A stretch of 64,000 nucleotides of DNA, from contig NZ_LYOY01000029.1 in assembly GCF_001653515.1 (NCBI RefSeq), positions 1,116,001 to 1,180,000 on the forward strand, read 5' to 3'. Shown here in pieces: positions 16,816-26,368 of this stretch (the first letter of the stretch is position 1; each line of letters starts with the position of its first letter). The notes beneath the pieces are model-generated. The model saw only the letters and a program-made list of their open reading frames with translations, did not search any database and was not told the origin of the DNA. This DNA comes from Streptomyces sp. ERV7 (GTDB lineage: Bacteria > Actinomycetota > Actinomycetes > Streptomycetales > Streptomycetaceae). A program made the translations under genes and the position numbers.

Positions 16816-17418
16816 ATGAACGACCGCATGGTGTGGATCGACTGCGAGATGACCGGGCTCTCGCTGGCGGACGACGCACTTATCGAGGTGGCCGCACTGG
16901 TCACCGACTCGGAGCTGAACGTGCTCGGTGAAGGGGTGGACATCGTGATCCGTCCCCCGGACGCCGCGCTGGAGACCATGCCGGAGGTGGTGCGCGACAT
17001 GCACACCGCCTCCGGGCTCCTCGACGAGCTGGCCGGCGGCACCACGCTGGCCGACGCCGAGGCGCAGGTCCTGGCGTACGTCCGCGAGCATGTGAAGGAG
17101 CCGAGGAAGGCCCCGCTGTGCGGAAACTCGGTCGGTACCGACCGCGGCTTCCTGCTCCGTGACATGTCGACGCTGGAGGAGTACCTCCACTACCGGATCG
17201 TGGACGTCTCCTCGGTGAAGGAGCTCGCCCGCCGCTGGTACCCGAGGGCGTACTTCAACAGCCCCGACAAGAACGGCAACCACCGCGCGCTGGCGGACAT
17301 CCGCGAATCCATCGCGGAGCTCCGCTACTACCGCGAGGCGATCTTCGTCGCCCAGCCGGGCCCGGACTCGGACACGGCGAAGACGATCGCGGCGAAGCAC
17401 GTCCTGCCTGCGGAGTAA
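16816..17418 (+). CDS. orn: Oligoribonuclease
   Basis: A 200-aa DEDDh 3'-5' exonuclease degrading 2-5-nt RNA and linear c-di-GMP product pGpG. The catalytic Asp/Glu are in [11 protein letters not shown], and the C-terminal motif is [15 protein letters not shown] with the His and Asp of the DEDDh set. It follows adpA after 5 bp, the arrangement in which ornA was described in Streptomyces. Confidence 0.95.
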   Translation: MNDRMVWIDCEMTGLSLADDALIEVAALVTDSELNVLGEGVDIVIRPPDAALETMPEVVRDMHTASGLLDELAGGTTLADAEAQVLAYVREHVKEPRKAPLCGNSVGTDRGFLLRDMSTLEEYLHYRIVDVSSVKELARRWYPRAYFNSPDKNGNHRALADIRESIAELRYYREAIFVAQPGPDSDTAKTIAAKHVLPAE

Positions 17419-17563
17419 CCCCTTCGGGGGCACCTCGGGGCCACCCCGGGAGGGTGCCGCGAAACATGTGCGCGAGCACCCTCCCGGACCCTGTACACTT
17501 TTTCTCGGCCGGTAAGGAAAGCCCCCAGGGACTTTCCCAGACCACAACAGTCCGGCCACGCAT

Positions 17564-17637
17564 GGTGGGTATAGCTCAGCTGGTAGAGCACCTGGTTGTG
17601 GTCCAGGATGTCGCGGGTTCGAGTCCCGTTACTCACC
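17564..17637 (+). tRNA. tRNA-His (GTG anticodon)
   Basis: The cloverleaf has acceptor GTGGGTA/TACTCAC with one G-T pair, TAGCTCAGCTGGTAGAGC D-arm, CTGGTTGTGGTCCAG anticodon arm and GGGTTCGAGTCCC T-arm. A G at -1 (17,564) opposes C73, the histidine identity pair. No CCA is encoded. The position after orn is conserved. Confidence 0.95.
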
Positions 17638-17645
17638 CTGATCGG

Positions 17646-17679
17646 GAAGGCCCGGTCCGCGAAAGCGGACCGGGCCTTC
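17646..17679 (+). terminator. Terminator after tRNA-His
   Basis: A 15-bp perfect stem GAAGGCCCGGTCCGC / GCGGACCGGGCCTTC with a GAAA loop, followed by TTCG, 8 bp after the tRNA. Confidence 0.88.
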
Positions 17680-17706
17680 TTCGTTCCCGGGGTCCGTGTT
17701 CCCCGG

Positions 17707-17859
17707 GTCAGCCCAGGGCTTCGACGGCCCCGAGGACGAGGGCGCGGGCGTCCGCGCCGTAGACGGCCATGGTGCGCAGGTGCTCGAAGGCCTTCAGGTA
17801 GAGGGCGATCTCTGGCGCGCCCGGCATCCGGCCGGTGAGCCCGGATGCGTACGCCAGTG
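17707..17859 (-). pseudogene. C-terminal fragment resembling an XRE/DUF5753 regulator
   Basis: Reading the minus strand, a frame ends MPGAPEIALYLKAFEHLRTM, then AVYGADARALVLGAVEALG and stop. This resembles the C-terminal tail of Streptomyces XRE-DUF5753 regulators (aromatic YLxAFxxLR, then ARAL..). No start, helix-turn-helix or remaining domain is present before cebR begins 12 bp away. It is either a genuine remnant or the far side of an assembly join. Confidence 0.45.
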
Positions 17860-17870
17860 AGCCCCGTGGC

Positions 17871-18911
17871 TCACGTCGACGACCGCACCACCAGTTCCGT
17901 GGGCAGGACCAGGCGCGGGCGGGACGGCTCGGGCTCCGCCATCTGGGCCAGGAGGAGTTGGGCCATCGCTCGGCCCATCTCCTCGATCGGCTGGCGCACG
18001 CTGGTGAGTGGGGGGTCCATGTGGCGGGCGATCGCCGAGTCGTCGAAGCCGATCAGGGAGACGTCCTCGGGGACCCGGCGGCCGCGTTCGCGCAGTACCT
18101 GGCGGGCGCCCGACGCCATCACATCCGAGGCCGCGAAGACCGCGTCCACCTCGGGGGCCCGGTCCAGCAGGTCCGTCATCGCCCGGCGGCCGCCCTCCTC
18201 CGTGAAGTCCGCCGGGGATATCAGGTGCGGGGCGGCGGGCAGCCCGGCCTCGGCGAGGGCCGCGCGGTAGCCGTCCAGGCGGCGGCGGGCGCCGTACACG
18301 TCCAGGGGGCCGGTGATCGTGGCTATCGAGCGGCGGCCGCGCGCCACCAGGTGTGCCACGGCCGCCCGCGCCCCCGCGAAGTTGTCCGAGTCCACCGACG
18401 CCAGCGGCTCCTCCTCCGAGCGCGGGCCGCTGATCACCACCGGCATGTCCAGCTGCTCCAGGAGCTCGGGCAGCGGATCGTCGGCGTGGACGCCCACCAG
18501 CAGGACGCCGTCGACCCGGTGGCCGGTCAGATACTGGGCGAGCCGGCGGCGCTCCCGGTCGCTGCCCACCAGGGTCAGCAGGAGCTGCATCTCCGTCTCC
18601 GCGAGCGCCTGGCCCACCCCCCTGACGACCTCCGAGAAGTACGGCTCCGCGAAGAAGCGCGTCTCCGTCTCGGGGACGACCAGGGCGATCGCGTCCGTAC
18701 GGTTGGCGGCCAGGGCCCGGGCCGCCCGGTTGGGGACGTAGCCGAGCTCGGCCACGGCCGCCTCGACGGCCGCGCGCGTACGGTCGCTGACCCGGGGCGA
18801 GCCGTTGATCACCCGCGACACCGTGCCCCGGCCGACCCCGGCCCGCGCCGCCACCTCTTCAAGGGTGGGCCGCCCGGCCCCGCGGCCCCGGACCGTGCGA
18901 GCTGCTTTCAT
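17871..18911 (-). CDS. cebR: CebR, LacI-family cellobiose/cello-oligosaccharide repressor
   Basis: A 346-aa LacI regulator. The helix-turn-helix RPTLEEVAARAGVGRGTVSR is at the N terminus (about 13-35), followed by the hinge VINGSPRVSDRTRAAVEAAV and a periplasmic-binding-protein-like effector domain (DAIALVVPE to the end). The ATG at 18,911 has GAGG upstream. It is divergent from cebE, with a perfect CebR box in between, matching cebR/cebEFG organisation in S. griseus, S. scabies and S. coelicolor. Cellobiose or cellotriose is the expected inducer. Confidence 0.92.
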   Translation of the reverse strand: MKAARTVRGRGAGRPTLEEVAARAGVGRGTVSRVINGSPRVSDRTRAAVEAAVAELGYVPNRAARALAANRTDAIALVVPETETRFFAEPYFSEVVRGVGQALAETEMQLLLTLVGSDRERRRLAQYLTGHRVDGVLLVGVHADDPLPELLEQLDMPVVISGPRSEEEPLASVDSDNFAGARAAVAHLVARGRRSIATITGPLDVYGARRRLDGYRAALAEAGLPAAPHLISPADFTEEGGRRAMTDLLDRAPEVDAVFAASDVMASGARQVLRERGRRVPEDVSLIGFDDSAIARHMDPPLTSVRQPIEEMGRAMAQLLLAQMAEPEPSRPRLVLPTELVVRSST

Positions 18912-19043
18912 GGCTGCCTCCCCGTCTCGCCGCACATCGTGGAACTCGGGTGAAAACTAACAGCAGGACCTCGTCGGCGGACTCCCTTTGCCCGCTCCCT
19001 TGACACCCTCCCGGACAGTCGCCACCCTTCAACACATCACGAC

Positions 19044-19057
19044 TGGGAGCGCTCCCA
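19044..19057. promoter_or_regulatory. CebR operator before cebE
   Basis: TGGGAGCGCTCCCA is the exact 14-bp palindromic CebR box, 91 bp upstream of the cebE ATG. Confidence 0.93.
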
Positions 19058-19147
19058 CCCCCACGTACCCGTACACCTTCCGCACCTTCCCCCACTGCAC
19101 GACTGACCGTCAATCATCCTGCACGGCAAGCCAGTTGGAGGATCACC

Positions 19148-20509
19148 ATGCGTACAAGAACGCGTACACGAACACGCGCGCCCCGGCGGCTCGCGGCCCT
19201 CGCCGTCGTCTCCGTGCTCGGCGCCGGGCTGCTCGCGGGCTGCGCCGACGACGGCGACAGCAAGGACTCCTCGCCGGGCTCCGGCTCCTCCTCCGGCGGC
19301 AGCGGGGGCGGCGGGGCGAAGACGACACTCACGGTCGGCGTCTTCGGCGCCTTCGGCCTGAAGGAGGCCGGGCTCTACGACGCGTATATGAAGCTCCACC
19401 CGGACATCGAGATCAAGCAGACCTCGATCGAGCGGAACGAGAACTACTACCCGCAGCTGCTCACCCACCTCGGCTCCGGCAGCGGGCTCGCCGACATCCA
19501 GGCCGTCGAGATCAACAACATCGCCGAGGTCACCGCCACCCAGGCGGCCCACCTGGAGGACCTCGGCAAGGCGAAAGGCGTCTCCAAGGACGCCTTCCTG
19601 CCCTGGAAGTGGGGGCAGGCCACCACCAAGGACGCCAAGACCGTCGGCCTCGGCACCGACATCGGGCCGCAGGGCATCTGCTACCGCAAGGACCTGTTCG
19701 CCGCGGCCGGGCTGCCCACCGACCGGGAGGCCGTGGGCAAACTGTGGGCGGGCGACTGGCAGAAGTACCTGGCCGCCGGTGACCGCTACAAGGCCAAGGC
19801 CCCCAAGGGAGCGGCCTTCGTCGACTCCGCGTCCGGCGTCCTGAACGCCATCACCGGCAGCGGCACCACCCGCTACTACGACGCGGACGGGAAGGTCGTC
19901 TACAAGTCGAACCCGGCCGTGAAGGAGGCCTGGGACACGGCGGCCTCGTTCGCCACCCATGGACTCACCGCCAAGTTGCAGCAGTTCCAGCCCAGCTGGG
20001 ACCAGGGCTTCGCCAACGGCACCTTCGCCACCGTCTCCTGCCCCGCCTGGATGCTCGGCTACATCCAGGACAAGGCGGGCGAAGCGGGCAAGGGCAAGTG
20101 GGATGTGGCGGCCGCGCCCAAGCCGTCCAACTGGGGCGGATCGTTCCTGGTCGTCCCGTCGGCGGGCAAGCACCGTGCCCAGGCCGCCGAGCTCGCGGCC
20201 TGGCTCACCGCCCCGGCCCAGCAGGCCACGCTCTTCGAGAAGCGCGGCAGCTTCCCCAGCGCCAAGGCCGCGTACGCCCTGCCCACCGTCGCGAACGCCC
20301 GCCACGACTACTTCGGCGGCGCTCCCATCGGGCAGATCTTCGCCAAGGCCGCCGAGGGCACCCCGGTGCAGGCCCTCGGGCCCAAGGACCTGATCATCGC
20401 GCAGAACCTCGCCGACGTCGGCATGCTCCAGGTCGACCAGAAGGGCCGGTCCCCGCAGGCGGGCTGGGAAGCCGCGGTGAAGGCCATCGACAACGCGCTG
20501 GACCAGTGA
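19148..20509 (+). CDS. cebE: CebE, cello-oligosaccharide-binding lipoprotein
   Basis: The 453-aa extracellular solute-binding lipoprotein of the CebEFG ABC importer. It has an arginine-rich n-region, hydrophobic core LAALAVVSVLGAGLLAGC and a lipobox cysteine, then a Ser/Gly linker. The mature part is a type 1 SBP (TLTVGVFGAFGLKEAGLYDAY, DIQAVEINNIAEVT, AWLTAPAQQATLFEKRGSFPS). GGAGG precedes the ATG. Expression should be released by cello-oligosaccharides through CebR; the ATPase MsiK is expected elsewhere in the genome. Confidence 0.93.
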   Translation: MRTRTRTRTRAPRRLAALAVVSVLGAGLLAGCADDGDSKDSSPGSGSSSGGSGGGGAKTTLTVGVFGAFGLKEAGLYDAYMKLHPDIEIKQTSIERNENYYPQLLTHLGSGSGLADIQAVEINNIAEVTATQAAHLEDLGKAKGVSKDAFLPWKWGQATTKDAKTVGLGTDIGPQGICYRKDLFAAAGLPTDREAVGKLWAGDWQKYLAAGDRYKAKAPKGAAFVDSASGVLNAITGSGTTRYYDADGKVVYKSNPAVKEAWDTAASFATHGLTAKLQQFQPSWDQGFANGTFATVSCPAWMLGYIQDKAGEAGKGKWDVAAAPKPSNWGGSFLVVPSAGKHRAQAAELAAWLTAPAQQATLFEKRGSFPSAKAAYALPTVANARHDYFGGAPIGQIFAKAAEGTPVQALGPKDLIIAQNLADVGMLQVDQKGRSPQAGWEAAVKAIDNALDQ

Positions 20510-20511
20510 GG

Positions 20512-21570
20512 ATGGCGAGCGATACGGGGGCGGCGGAGCCGGGCGGGGGCGGCGGCCCGGCCGTGGTGGCCACGGCCCCCCCGGGCTCGGCCGCCCCGGG
20601 CGGGGACCGCGTTGCCGGCGCCGTCGGCCCGGTCGACCCCGCCGAGGCGCGGCGGCGGGAGCGCCGCAGCCGGCGCTACCGGCGTGATGTGCGCTGGAGC
20701 CCGTACGCCTTCGTCGCGCCCTTCTTCCTCTTCTTCGCCGCGTTCGGGCTCTTCCCGCTCCTCTACACGGGCTGGGCCTCGCTGCACCAGGTCGAGCTGA
20801 CCGCGCCGAACGAGATGCACTGGGTCGGGCTGCGCAACTTCTCCCGGCTGCTCTCGGACGAGTTCTTCTGGAACGCGCTGCGCAACACCTTCACCATCGG
20901 CCTCATCTCCACCGTCCCCCAGCTCCTGATCGCCCTCGGCATCGCGCATCTGCTCAACTACAAGCTGCGCGGCTCGATGTTCTTCCGGGTCGCGGTCCTC
21001 ACCCCGTACGCCACCAGCGTGGCCGCCGCGACCCTGGTCTTCGTGCTCCTCTTCGGGCGCGACTACGGCATGGTCAACTGGGCGCTCGGGCAGCTCGGCT
21101 GGGGCCCGGTCGACTGGCAGAACGGCACCTGGACCTCGCAGTTCGCCGTCTCCACCATCGTGGTGTGGCGCTGGACCGGCTACAACGCGCTGATCTATCT
21201 CGCCGCGATGCAGGCCATCCCACCCGATCTGTACGAGTCCGCCGCGCTCGACGGGGCCTCGCGCTGGCAGCAGTTCCGGCACGTCACCGTGCCCTCGCTG
21301 CGGCCGACGATCCTGTTCACCTGTGTCGTGTCGACGATCGGCGCGACCCAGCTGTTCGGCGAGCCGCTGCTCTTCAACGGCGGCGCCGGGGCCACCGGCG
21401 GCTCCGACCACCAGTTCCAGACGCTCGGGCTGTATCTGTACGAACAGGGCTGGGTGAACCTCCATCTCGGCCGGGCCTCCGCGATCGCCTGGGCGATGTT
21501 CCTGATCCTGCTGCTGATCGGCGCGGTGAACTGGCTGGTCTCACGCGCCCTGCGCAAGGAGACGACATGA
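20512..21570 (+). CDS. cebF: CebF, sugar ABC transporter permease
   Basis: A 352-aa inner-membrane permease with a long charged, alanine-rich N-terminal extension (about 65 residues) before the first membrane helix ([21 protein letters not shown]). The permease EAA motif reads [23 protein letters not shown]. Two bases separate it from cebE, and it overlaps cebG by 4 bp. Membrane partner of CebG in the cellobiose importer. Confidence 0.93.
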   Translation: MASDTGAAEPGGGGGPAVVATAPPGSAAPGGDRVAGAVGPVDPAEARRRERRSRRYRRDVRWSPYAFVAPFFLFFAAFGLFPLLYTGWASLHQVELTAPNEMHWVGLRNFSRLLSDEFFWNALRNTFTIGLISTVPQLLIALGIAHLLNYKLRGSMFFRVAVLTPYATSVAAATLVFVLLFGRDYGMVNWALGQLGWGPVDWQNGTWTSQFAVSTIVVWRWTGYNALIYLAAMQAIPPDLYESAALDGASRWQQFRHVTVPSLRPTILFTCVVSTIGATQLFGEPLLFNGGAGATGGSDHQFQTLGLYLYEQGWVNLHLGRASAIAWAMFLILLLIGAVNWLVSRALRKETT

Positions 21571-22469
21571 ACGCCAAGACGACGGCCCCGGCCGTCCCGG
21601 AGCGCGGCGCCGCCCGCTCCTCCCGTCGGTCCGTCCACCGCGCCGGGCGCCAACTGCACGGCGGACGTCTGACGTACACGATCCTGATCCTCTTCACCGC
21701 CGGCTCGCTCTTCCCGCTGGTGTGGACGGCGATCGCCGCCTCCCGCAACAACGAGCGCCTCGCCCAGACTCCCCCGCCCTTCTGGTTCGGCGGGAACCTC
21801 TTCAAGAACCTGAAGATCGCCTGGACCGACGCCAACATGGGCACGGCCCTGCTGAACACCACGATCGTGGCGGGCTCGATCGCGCTCGGCACGGTGTTCT
21901 TCTCCACGCTCGCCGGGTTCGCCTTCGCCAAGCTGCGGTTCCGCTTCAAGAACGTGCTGCTGCTGCTCGTGATCGGCACGATGATGATCCCGCCGCAGCT
22001 CAGCGTCGTCCCGCTCTACATGATGGTGGCCGAGCTGTCCTGGACCGACCAGCTCCAGGCGGTCATCCTGCCGACCCTGGTCAGCGCCTTCGGGGTGTTC
22101 TTCATGCGGCAGTTCCTCGTCGAGGCGCTGCCCACCGAGCTGATCGAGGCCGCCCGGGTCGACGGCGCCAGCAGCTGGCGGGTGGTGTGGCACGTGGTCT
22201 TCCCGGCCGCCCGGCCCGCGATGGCCGTCCTGGGCATGCTGACGTTCGTGATGGCCTGGAACGACTTCTTCTGGCCGATCATCGCGCTGACCCAGAACGG
22301 CAGCCCCACGGTCCAGGTGGCGCTCACCGGACTCGGCCGCGGGTACATCCCCGACCAGTCGGTCATCATGGCCGGCGCCCTGCTCGGCACCCTCCCCCTG
22401 CTGCTGGTGTTCGTGCTGTTCGGGCGGCAGATCGTGGGCGGGATCATGCAGGGCGCGGTGAAGGGGTGA
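21567..22469 (+). CDS. cebG: CebG, sugar ABC transporter permease
   Basis: A 300-aa second permease, with six predicted membrane segments starting at [19 protein letters not shown]. The EAA loop reads [21 protein letters not shown]. The ATG overlaps the cebF stop (ATGA) behind AAGGAG. bglC follows after 59 bp. Confidence 0.94.
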   Translation: MNAKTTAPAVPERGAARSSRRSVHRAGRQLHGGRLTYTILILFTAGSLFPLVWTAIAASRNNERLAQTPPPFWFGGNLFKNLKIAWTDANMGTALLNTTIVAGSIALGTVFFSTLAGFAFAKLRFRFKNVLLLLVIGTMMIPPQLSVVPLYMMVAELSWTDQLQAVILPTLVSAFGVFFMRQFLVEALPTELIEAARVDGASSWRVVWHVVFPAARPAMAVLGMLTFVMAWNDFFWPIIALTQNGSPTVQVALTGLGRGYIPDQSVIMAGALLGTLPLLLVFVLFGRQIVGGIMQGAVKG

Positions 22470-22515
22470 CCAGCGATCACGCGCCCGACAGCAACCTCCT
22501 TCCGTACCGTCACGA

Positions 22516-22529
22516 TGGGAGCGCCTCCA
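22516..22529. promoter_or_regulatory. Imperfect CebR box over the bglC start
   Basis: TGGGAGCGCCTCCA matches 12 of 14 positions of the CebR palindrome and runs through the ribosome-binding site to the A of the bglC ATG. A CebR box at bglC is known in S. scabies. Confidence 0.75.
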
Positions 22530-23795
22530 TGTCCGACTCCGCAGCCGAGACCTTCCCGCCCGACTTCCTCTGGGGCGCCGCCACCTCCGCGTACCAGATC
22601 GAGGGCGCGGTCGCCGAGGGCGGCCGTACGCCGTCCATCTGGGACACCTTCTGCCGTACGCCGGGGAAGGTGTCCGGCGGGGACAGCGGGGACATCGCCG
22701 TCGACCACTACCACCGCTGGCGGGACGACGTCCGGCTGATGGCGGACCTGAACCTCAACGCGTACCGCTTCTCGGTGTCCTGGTCGCGGGTGCAGCCGAC
22801 CGGGCGCGGCCCCGCCGTACAGCGCGGGCTCGACTTCTACCGGGCGCTGGTGGACGGGCTCCTGGAGCAGGGCATCCGGCCCTCCCTCACGCTCTACCAC
22901 TGGGATCTGCCACAGGAGTTGGAGTCCGCGGGCGGCTGGCCCGAGCGGGACACCGCCCACCGGTTCGCGGACTACGCGGGGCTCGTCGCCGAGGCCCTCG
23001 GCGACCGGGTGGATATGTGGACCACCCTCAACGAGCCCTGGTGCAGTGCCTTTCTGGGATACGGATCGGGCGTCCACGCGCCCGGCCGCACCGATCCGGT
23101 GGCCGCGCTGCGGGCCGCGCACCACCTCAACCTGGGCCATGGGCTGGCCGCCCAGACCCTGCGCGCCACGCTCCCGAAGGCCGCCAGGCTGGCGATCAGT
23201 CTCAATCCGAGCGCGGTCAGGGCCCACAGCCAGTCGCCCGCCGACCTGGACGCGCGGCGGCGGATCGACGCGCTCGCCAACCGGGTGTTCACGGGGCCGC
23301 TGTTCAGGGGTGCGTACGACGACGACCTGCTGCGGGACACCGCGCGGCTCACCGACTGGTCGTTCGTCCACGACGGCGATCTGAGCACCACCAAGCACCC
23401 CCTCGATCTGCTGGGCATCAACTACTACGCACCCTCAGTTGTATCCGCCGCCACTGACAATCGCCCCGGCGACGGCCCTGACCTGCGAGTTCCCCGCCCC
23501 GACGGCCACGGCCAGAGCGCGCACTCGCCGTGGCCCGGCGCCGGTTCCGTCGTCTTCCACCAGCCGCCGGGCGAGCTGACCGCGATGGACTGGTCGATCG
23601 ACCCGACCGGCATGTACGACCTGCTGATGCGCTACACCCGGGAGGCGCCCGGCGTACCGCTGATGATCACGGAGAACGGGGCGGCGTACGACGACAAGCC
23701 CGCCCCCGACGGCTCGGTGCACGACCCGGACCGCATCCGCTATCTGCACGGCCACCTCGCGGCGGTGCGGCGGGCGATGCGGGACGGGGCGGATG
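22529..23795 (+). pseudogene. bglC: BglC beta-glucosidase (GH1), 3' end missing
   Basis: GH1 beta-glucosidase that splits imported cellobiose in the cytoplasm. [15 protein letters not shown], the acid/base glutamate in TLNEPWCS and the nucleophile in [10 protein letters not shown] are all present. The frame is intact for about 422 codons to RRAMRDGAD, then abruptly becomes unrelated sequence and stops at 23,815. The usual last 55-60 residues, including the C-terminal SLLDNFEWAYGY-type helix-barrel closure, are absent. At the same point a histidine kinase gene on the other strand loses its 3' end, which indicates one junction rather than decay. The true gene is probably intact. Confidence 0.9.
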
Positions 23796-25004
23796 GTCCA
23801 GCCCGAGCCCCGTAGAGCCCCCACCGCTGGACCCCCGGGCCAGCGCCGCCCGCGGATCGGCGATCCCGGGCCCCGCGTCCGAGACGAGGACGATCACCGC
23901 GTCCTCCCCGTTGTGGACGTCCACCGCGAACGCCGTCCCCTCCGGCGTGTGCCGGAAGACGTTCCCGAGCATCGCGTCGAGCGCGGCGGCCAGTTCGGGC
24001 CGGGCGACCGGGATGCGGACCGGGCGGTCGACGCCCGCGAGCCGTACCTCCCGGCCCTCGTCCTCCGCCAGCGCCGACCAGAACCCCATCCGCTCCCGGA
24101 TGACCTCGGACGCGTCGCACCCGGCGCCCGCCCCGGCCGGCTGGGTCTGCGGCTTGGCCTCCCGCGCCGTACGGATGATCGTGTCGACCTCGCGCTCCAG
24201 CTGCTCGACGGCCGCCCGCGTCTGCTCGGCGGCCGGTCCGTCGCCCAGGGAGGCGGCGTTGAGGCGCAGCACGGTGAGAGGGGTACGGAGGCGGTGGGAG
24301 AGGTCCGCCGCCAGTTCGCGCTCGTTCGCCAGGAGCTGGACCACCTGGTCGGCCATCGAGTTGAACGCCACCGCCGCCGAGCGCAGTTCCGCCGGACCCT
24401 CCTCCGGCACCCGCGCCCCCAGCTTCCCCTCGCCCAGGTCGTGCGCCGCCCCGGCCAGCCGCTGGGCGGGGCGGACCATCCGTACGCCCAGGCGGTCCGC
24501 GACCGCCACCGAGCCGATGACCAGGGCGATGCCCACGCCCGCGAGGACCAGCCACGCCGTGGCCACGCCGTTGGTGACCTCGGCCTCGGGCACGTACACC
24601 TCGACGATCGCGATCTCGCCGGAGCTCAGCGCGGTCGGCTGGAGGAGCGTGGAGCCGCCGGGGACACCGGAGATGTACGCGCGGACCACCTTCCGCGTCG
24701 CGTCCAGGTCCTTCCGCGGGGCCCGTCGGTGACCTATCTCGACGGGTGTGCCGCCCGGCGCCGCCGGGATGTGCACGGCCATCCGGCCCGCCGCGCCCGC
24801 CTGGGTGGAGGCGAGGGCCCGCTCCAGGGCGTCGCGGTCGGTGGTGATCGACAGGGTCGGGCCGATCGCGGCGGCCTGGCGCTCGGCGTTGGAGAAGGCG
24901 CGGTCGCGCGCCATCTCCTTGATGACCAGGCCCAGGGGTACGGCGAAGGCGAGCACCACCATCAGGGTGACGGCGACCGCGACCTTCACCAGCGCCCATC
25001 TCAT
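23796..25004 (-). pseudogene. Sensor histidine kinase, 3' end missing
   Basis: A two-component sensor, about 403 codons preserved. It has an N-terminal membrane helix (VAVAVTLMVVLAFAVPLGLVI), an extracytoplasmic loop, a second helix (TAWLVLAGVGIALVIGSVAVA), HAMP, the HisKA box LAADLSHRLRTPLTVLRL with the phosphoacceptor His, and an ATPase domain with N (DAMLGNVFRHTPEG), G1 (DAGPGIADP) and G2 (STGLGLD) boxes. The frame leaves homology right after GLGLD at the junction with bglC, so the final ~50-60 residues are missing. It overlaps the response regulator by 4 bp. Confidence 0.88.
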
Positions 25005-25702
25005 CGGCCGGTCTCCGCCCTCGGCGGCTCCAGCTTCACGCCCACTCCGCGCAGGGTGTGCAGATAGCGCGGCTGCGCGGCCGTCTCGCCGAGCTTGCGG
25101 CGCAGCCAGGACAGATGGACGTCGATGGTCTGGTCGTCGCCGTAGGACTGCTGCCACACCTCGGCCAGCAGCTCCTTGCGCGGCACGACCACACCGGGCC
25201 GCCCGGCGAGGAACGCCAGCAGATCGAACTCGCGGCGGGTCAGATCGAGCCGCAGCCCGTCGAGTTCGGCCTGGCGCCGCAGCGGATCGATGGAGAGCCC
25301 GCCGACCCGGATCAGCGTCGGCGGCGGCTCGGCCCCGGCGGCCCGCGCCCGGCGCAGCACGGCCGTCATCCGGGCGGAGAGGTGCTCCACCGAGAACGGC
25401 TTGACCAGATAGTCGTCGGCGCCGTCGTTGAGCAGCCGGACGATCTCCGTCTCGTCGTCCCGCGCGGTAGCGATGATCACCGGTACGTCGGTGATGCCGC
25501 GCAGCATCTTCAGCGCCTCGGCCCCGTCGAGATCGGGCAGTCCGAGGTCGAGGACGACCACGTCGAAGCGGAAATGGGCCACCTCGCGCAGCGCCTCTAG
25601 GGCCGTGCCGACGCTCCGTACCGTGTGGGAGGCCTCGGTGAGGTGGCGGATGAGGGCGGAGCGAACGAACTGGTCGTCCTCGACCACGAGCACACTTGCC
25701 AT
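25001..25702 (-). CDS. OmpR-family response regulator
   Basis: A 233-aa regulator: receiver domain (SVLVVEDDQFVRSALIRHL, phosphoacceptor Asp in VVLDLGLPDLDG, K in DDYLVKPF) and C-terminal winged helix (LDLTRREFDLLAFLAGRPG, YGDDQTIDVHLSWLRRKLGE). It partners the downstream kinase. The signal and targets are not apparent from context. Confidence 0.93.
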   Translation of the reverse strand: MASVLVVEDDQFVRSALIRHLTEASHTVRSVGTALEALREVAHFRFDVVVLDLGLPDLDGAEALKMLRGITDVPVIIATARDDETEIVRLLNDGADDYLVKPFSVEHLSARMTAVLRRARAAGAEPPPTLIRVGGLSIDPLRRQAELDGLRLDLTRREFDLLAFLAGRPGVVVPRKELLAEVWQQSYGDDQTIDVHLSWLRRKLGETAAQPRYLHTLRGVGVKLEPPRAETGR

Positions 25703-25791
25703 GGGCGGCACCGTACGCCATCCGGAGTACACCGGTCCCGGCTGGGACGGGACCGGGCGGGAGAGGACACGTGTGGGGCGCGTGGGGCAGT

Positions 25792-26355
25792 ATGGCCCCC
25801 GATATGACCCCGATGCACCGAGGAATCGTTCACGTCTGCGCCTGGTCGCTGGCCACCGGGGCCGCGGTCACGCTCTCCTGGTGGGGCGTCCACACGGTGA
25901 TGGCCGGGACGGCGTACGACCCTCCGCGCGCGGTGCCGCTCACCGGCGACGGGCACACCACCCAGGGCGCGGTGCGGCCGCTAGCCTCCTCGACACGGCG
26001 GCCGAAGGACTCGCCGTCGCCGTCCGGACCGGCAGGCCCGTCCCGTACGCCCTCGAAGCCGGTGGACGGGAAGCCGTCCGGGAGCCACTCCCCCACCGGG
26101 CCGTCCACCTCCCCTTCCGCCCGCTCCTCGGGGAACGTGAAGGGCTACAACGTCGCCGGCGGCCGGGTCGTCTTCGACATCGGCAGCGCGTCGGCCGAGC
26201 TGGTGACGGCGACGCCGGACACCGGCTGGCAGATGCAGGTGTGGAAGCAGCCGACCTGGATCCGGGTCACCTTCAGCAAGGGCACGCGCGAGGTGTCGGT
26301 CTTCTGCACCTGGTACGACCACGCGCCCACCGTGGAGCTGGACGACCGGGGCTGA
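25792..26355 (+). CDS. Membrane-anchored proline/serine-rich hypothetical protein
   Basis: A 187-aa protein with an N-terminal hydrophobic anchor (IVHVCAWSLATGAAVTLSWWGV), a Ser/Pro/Gly-rich linker of about 70 residues, and a compact C-terminal domain (YNVAGGRVVFDIGSASAELV, WIRVTFSKGTREVSVFCTW). The layout is that of a surface-exposed protein tethered to the membrane. ATG 25,792 (with GGGG upstream) is preferred over ATG 25,804. The C-terminal domain is common in Streptomyces but has no function known to me. It is divergent from the response regulator gene. Confidence 0.75.
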   Translation: MAPDMTPMHRGIVHVCAWSLATGAAVTLSWWGVHTVMAGTAYDPPRAVPLTGDGHTTQGAVRPLASSTRRPKDSPSPSGPAGPSRTPSKPVDGKPSGSHSPTGPSTSPSARSSGNVKGYNVAGGRVVFDIGSASAELVTATPDTGWQMQVWKQPTWIRVTFSKGTREVSVFCTWYDHAPTVELDDRG

Positions 26356-26368
26356 CCGGCCGGTCCGC

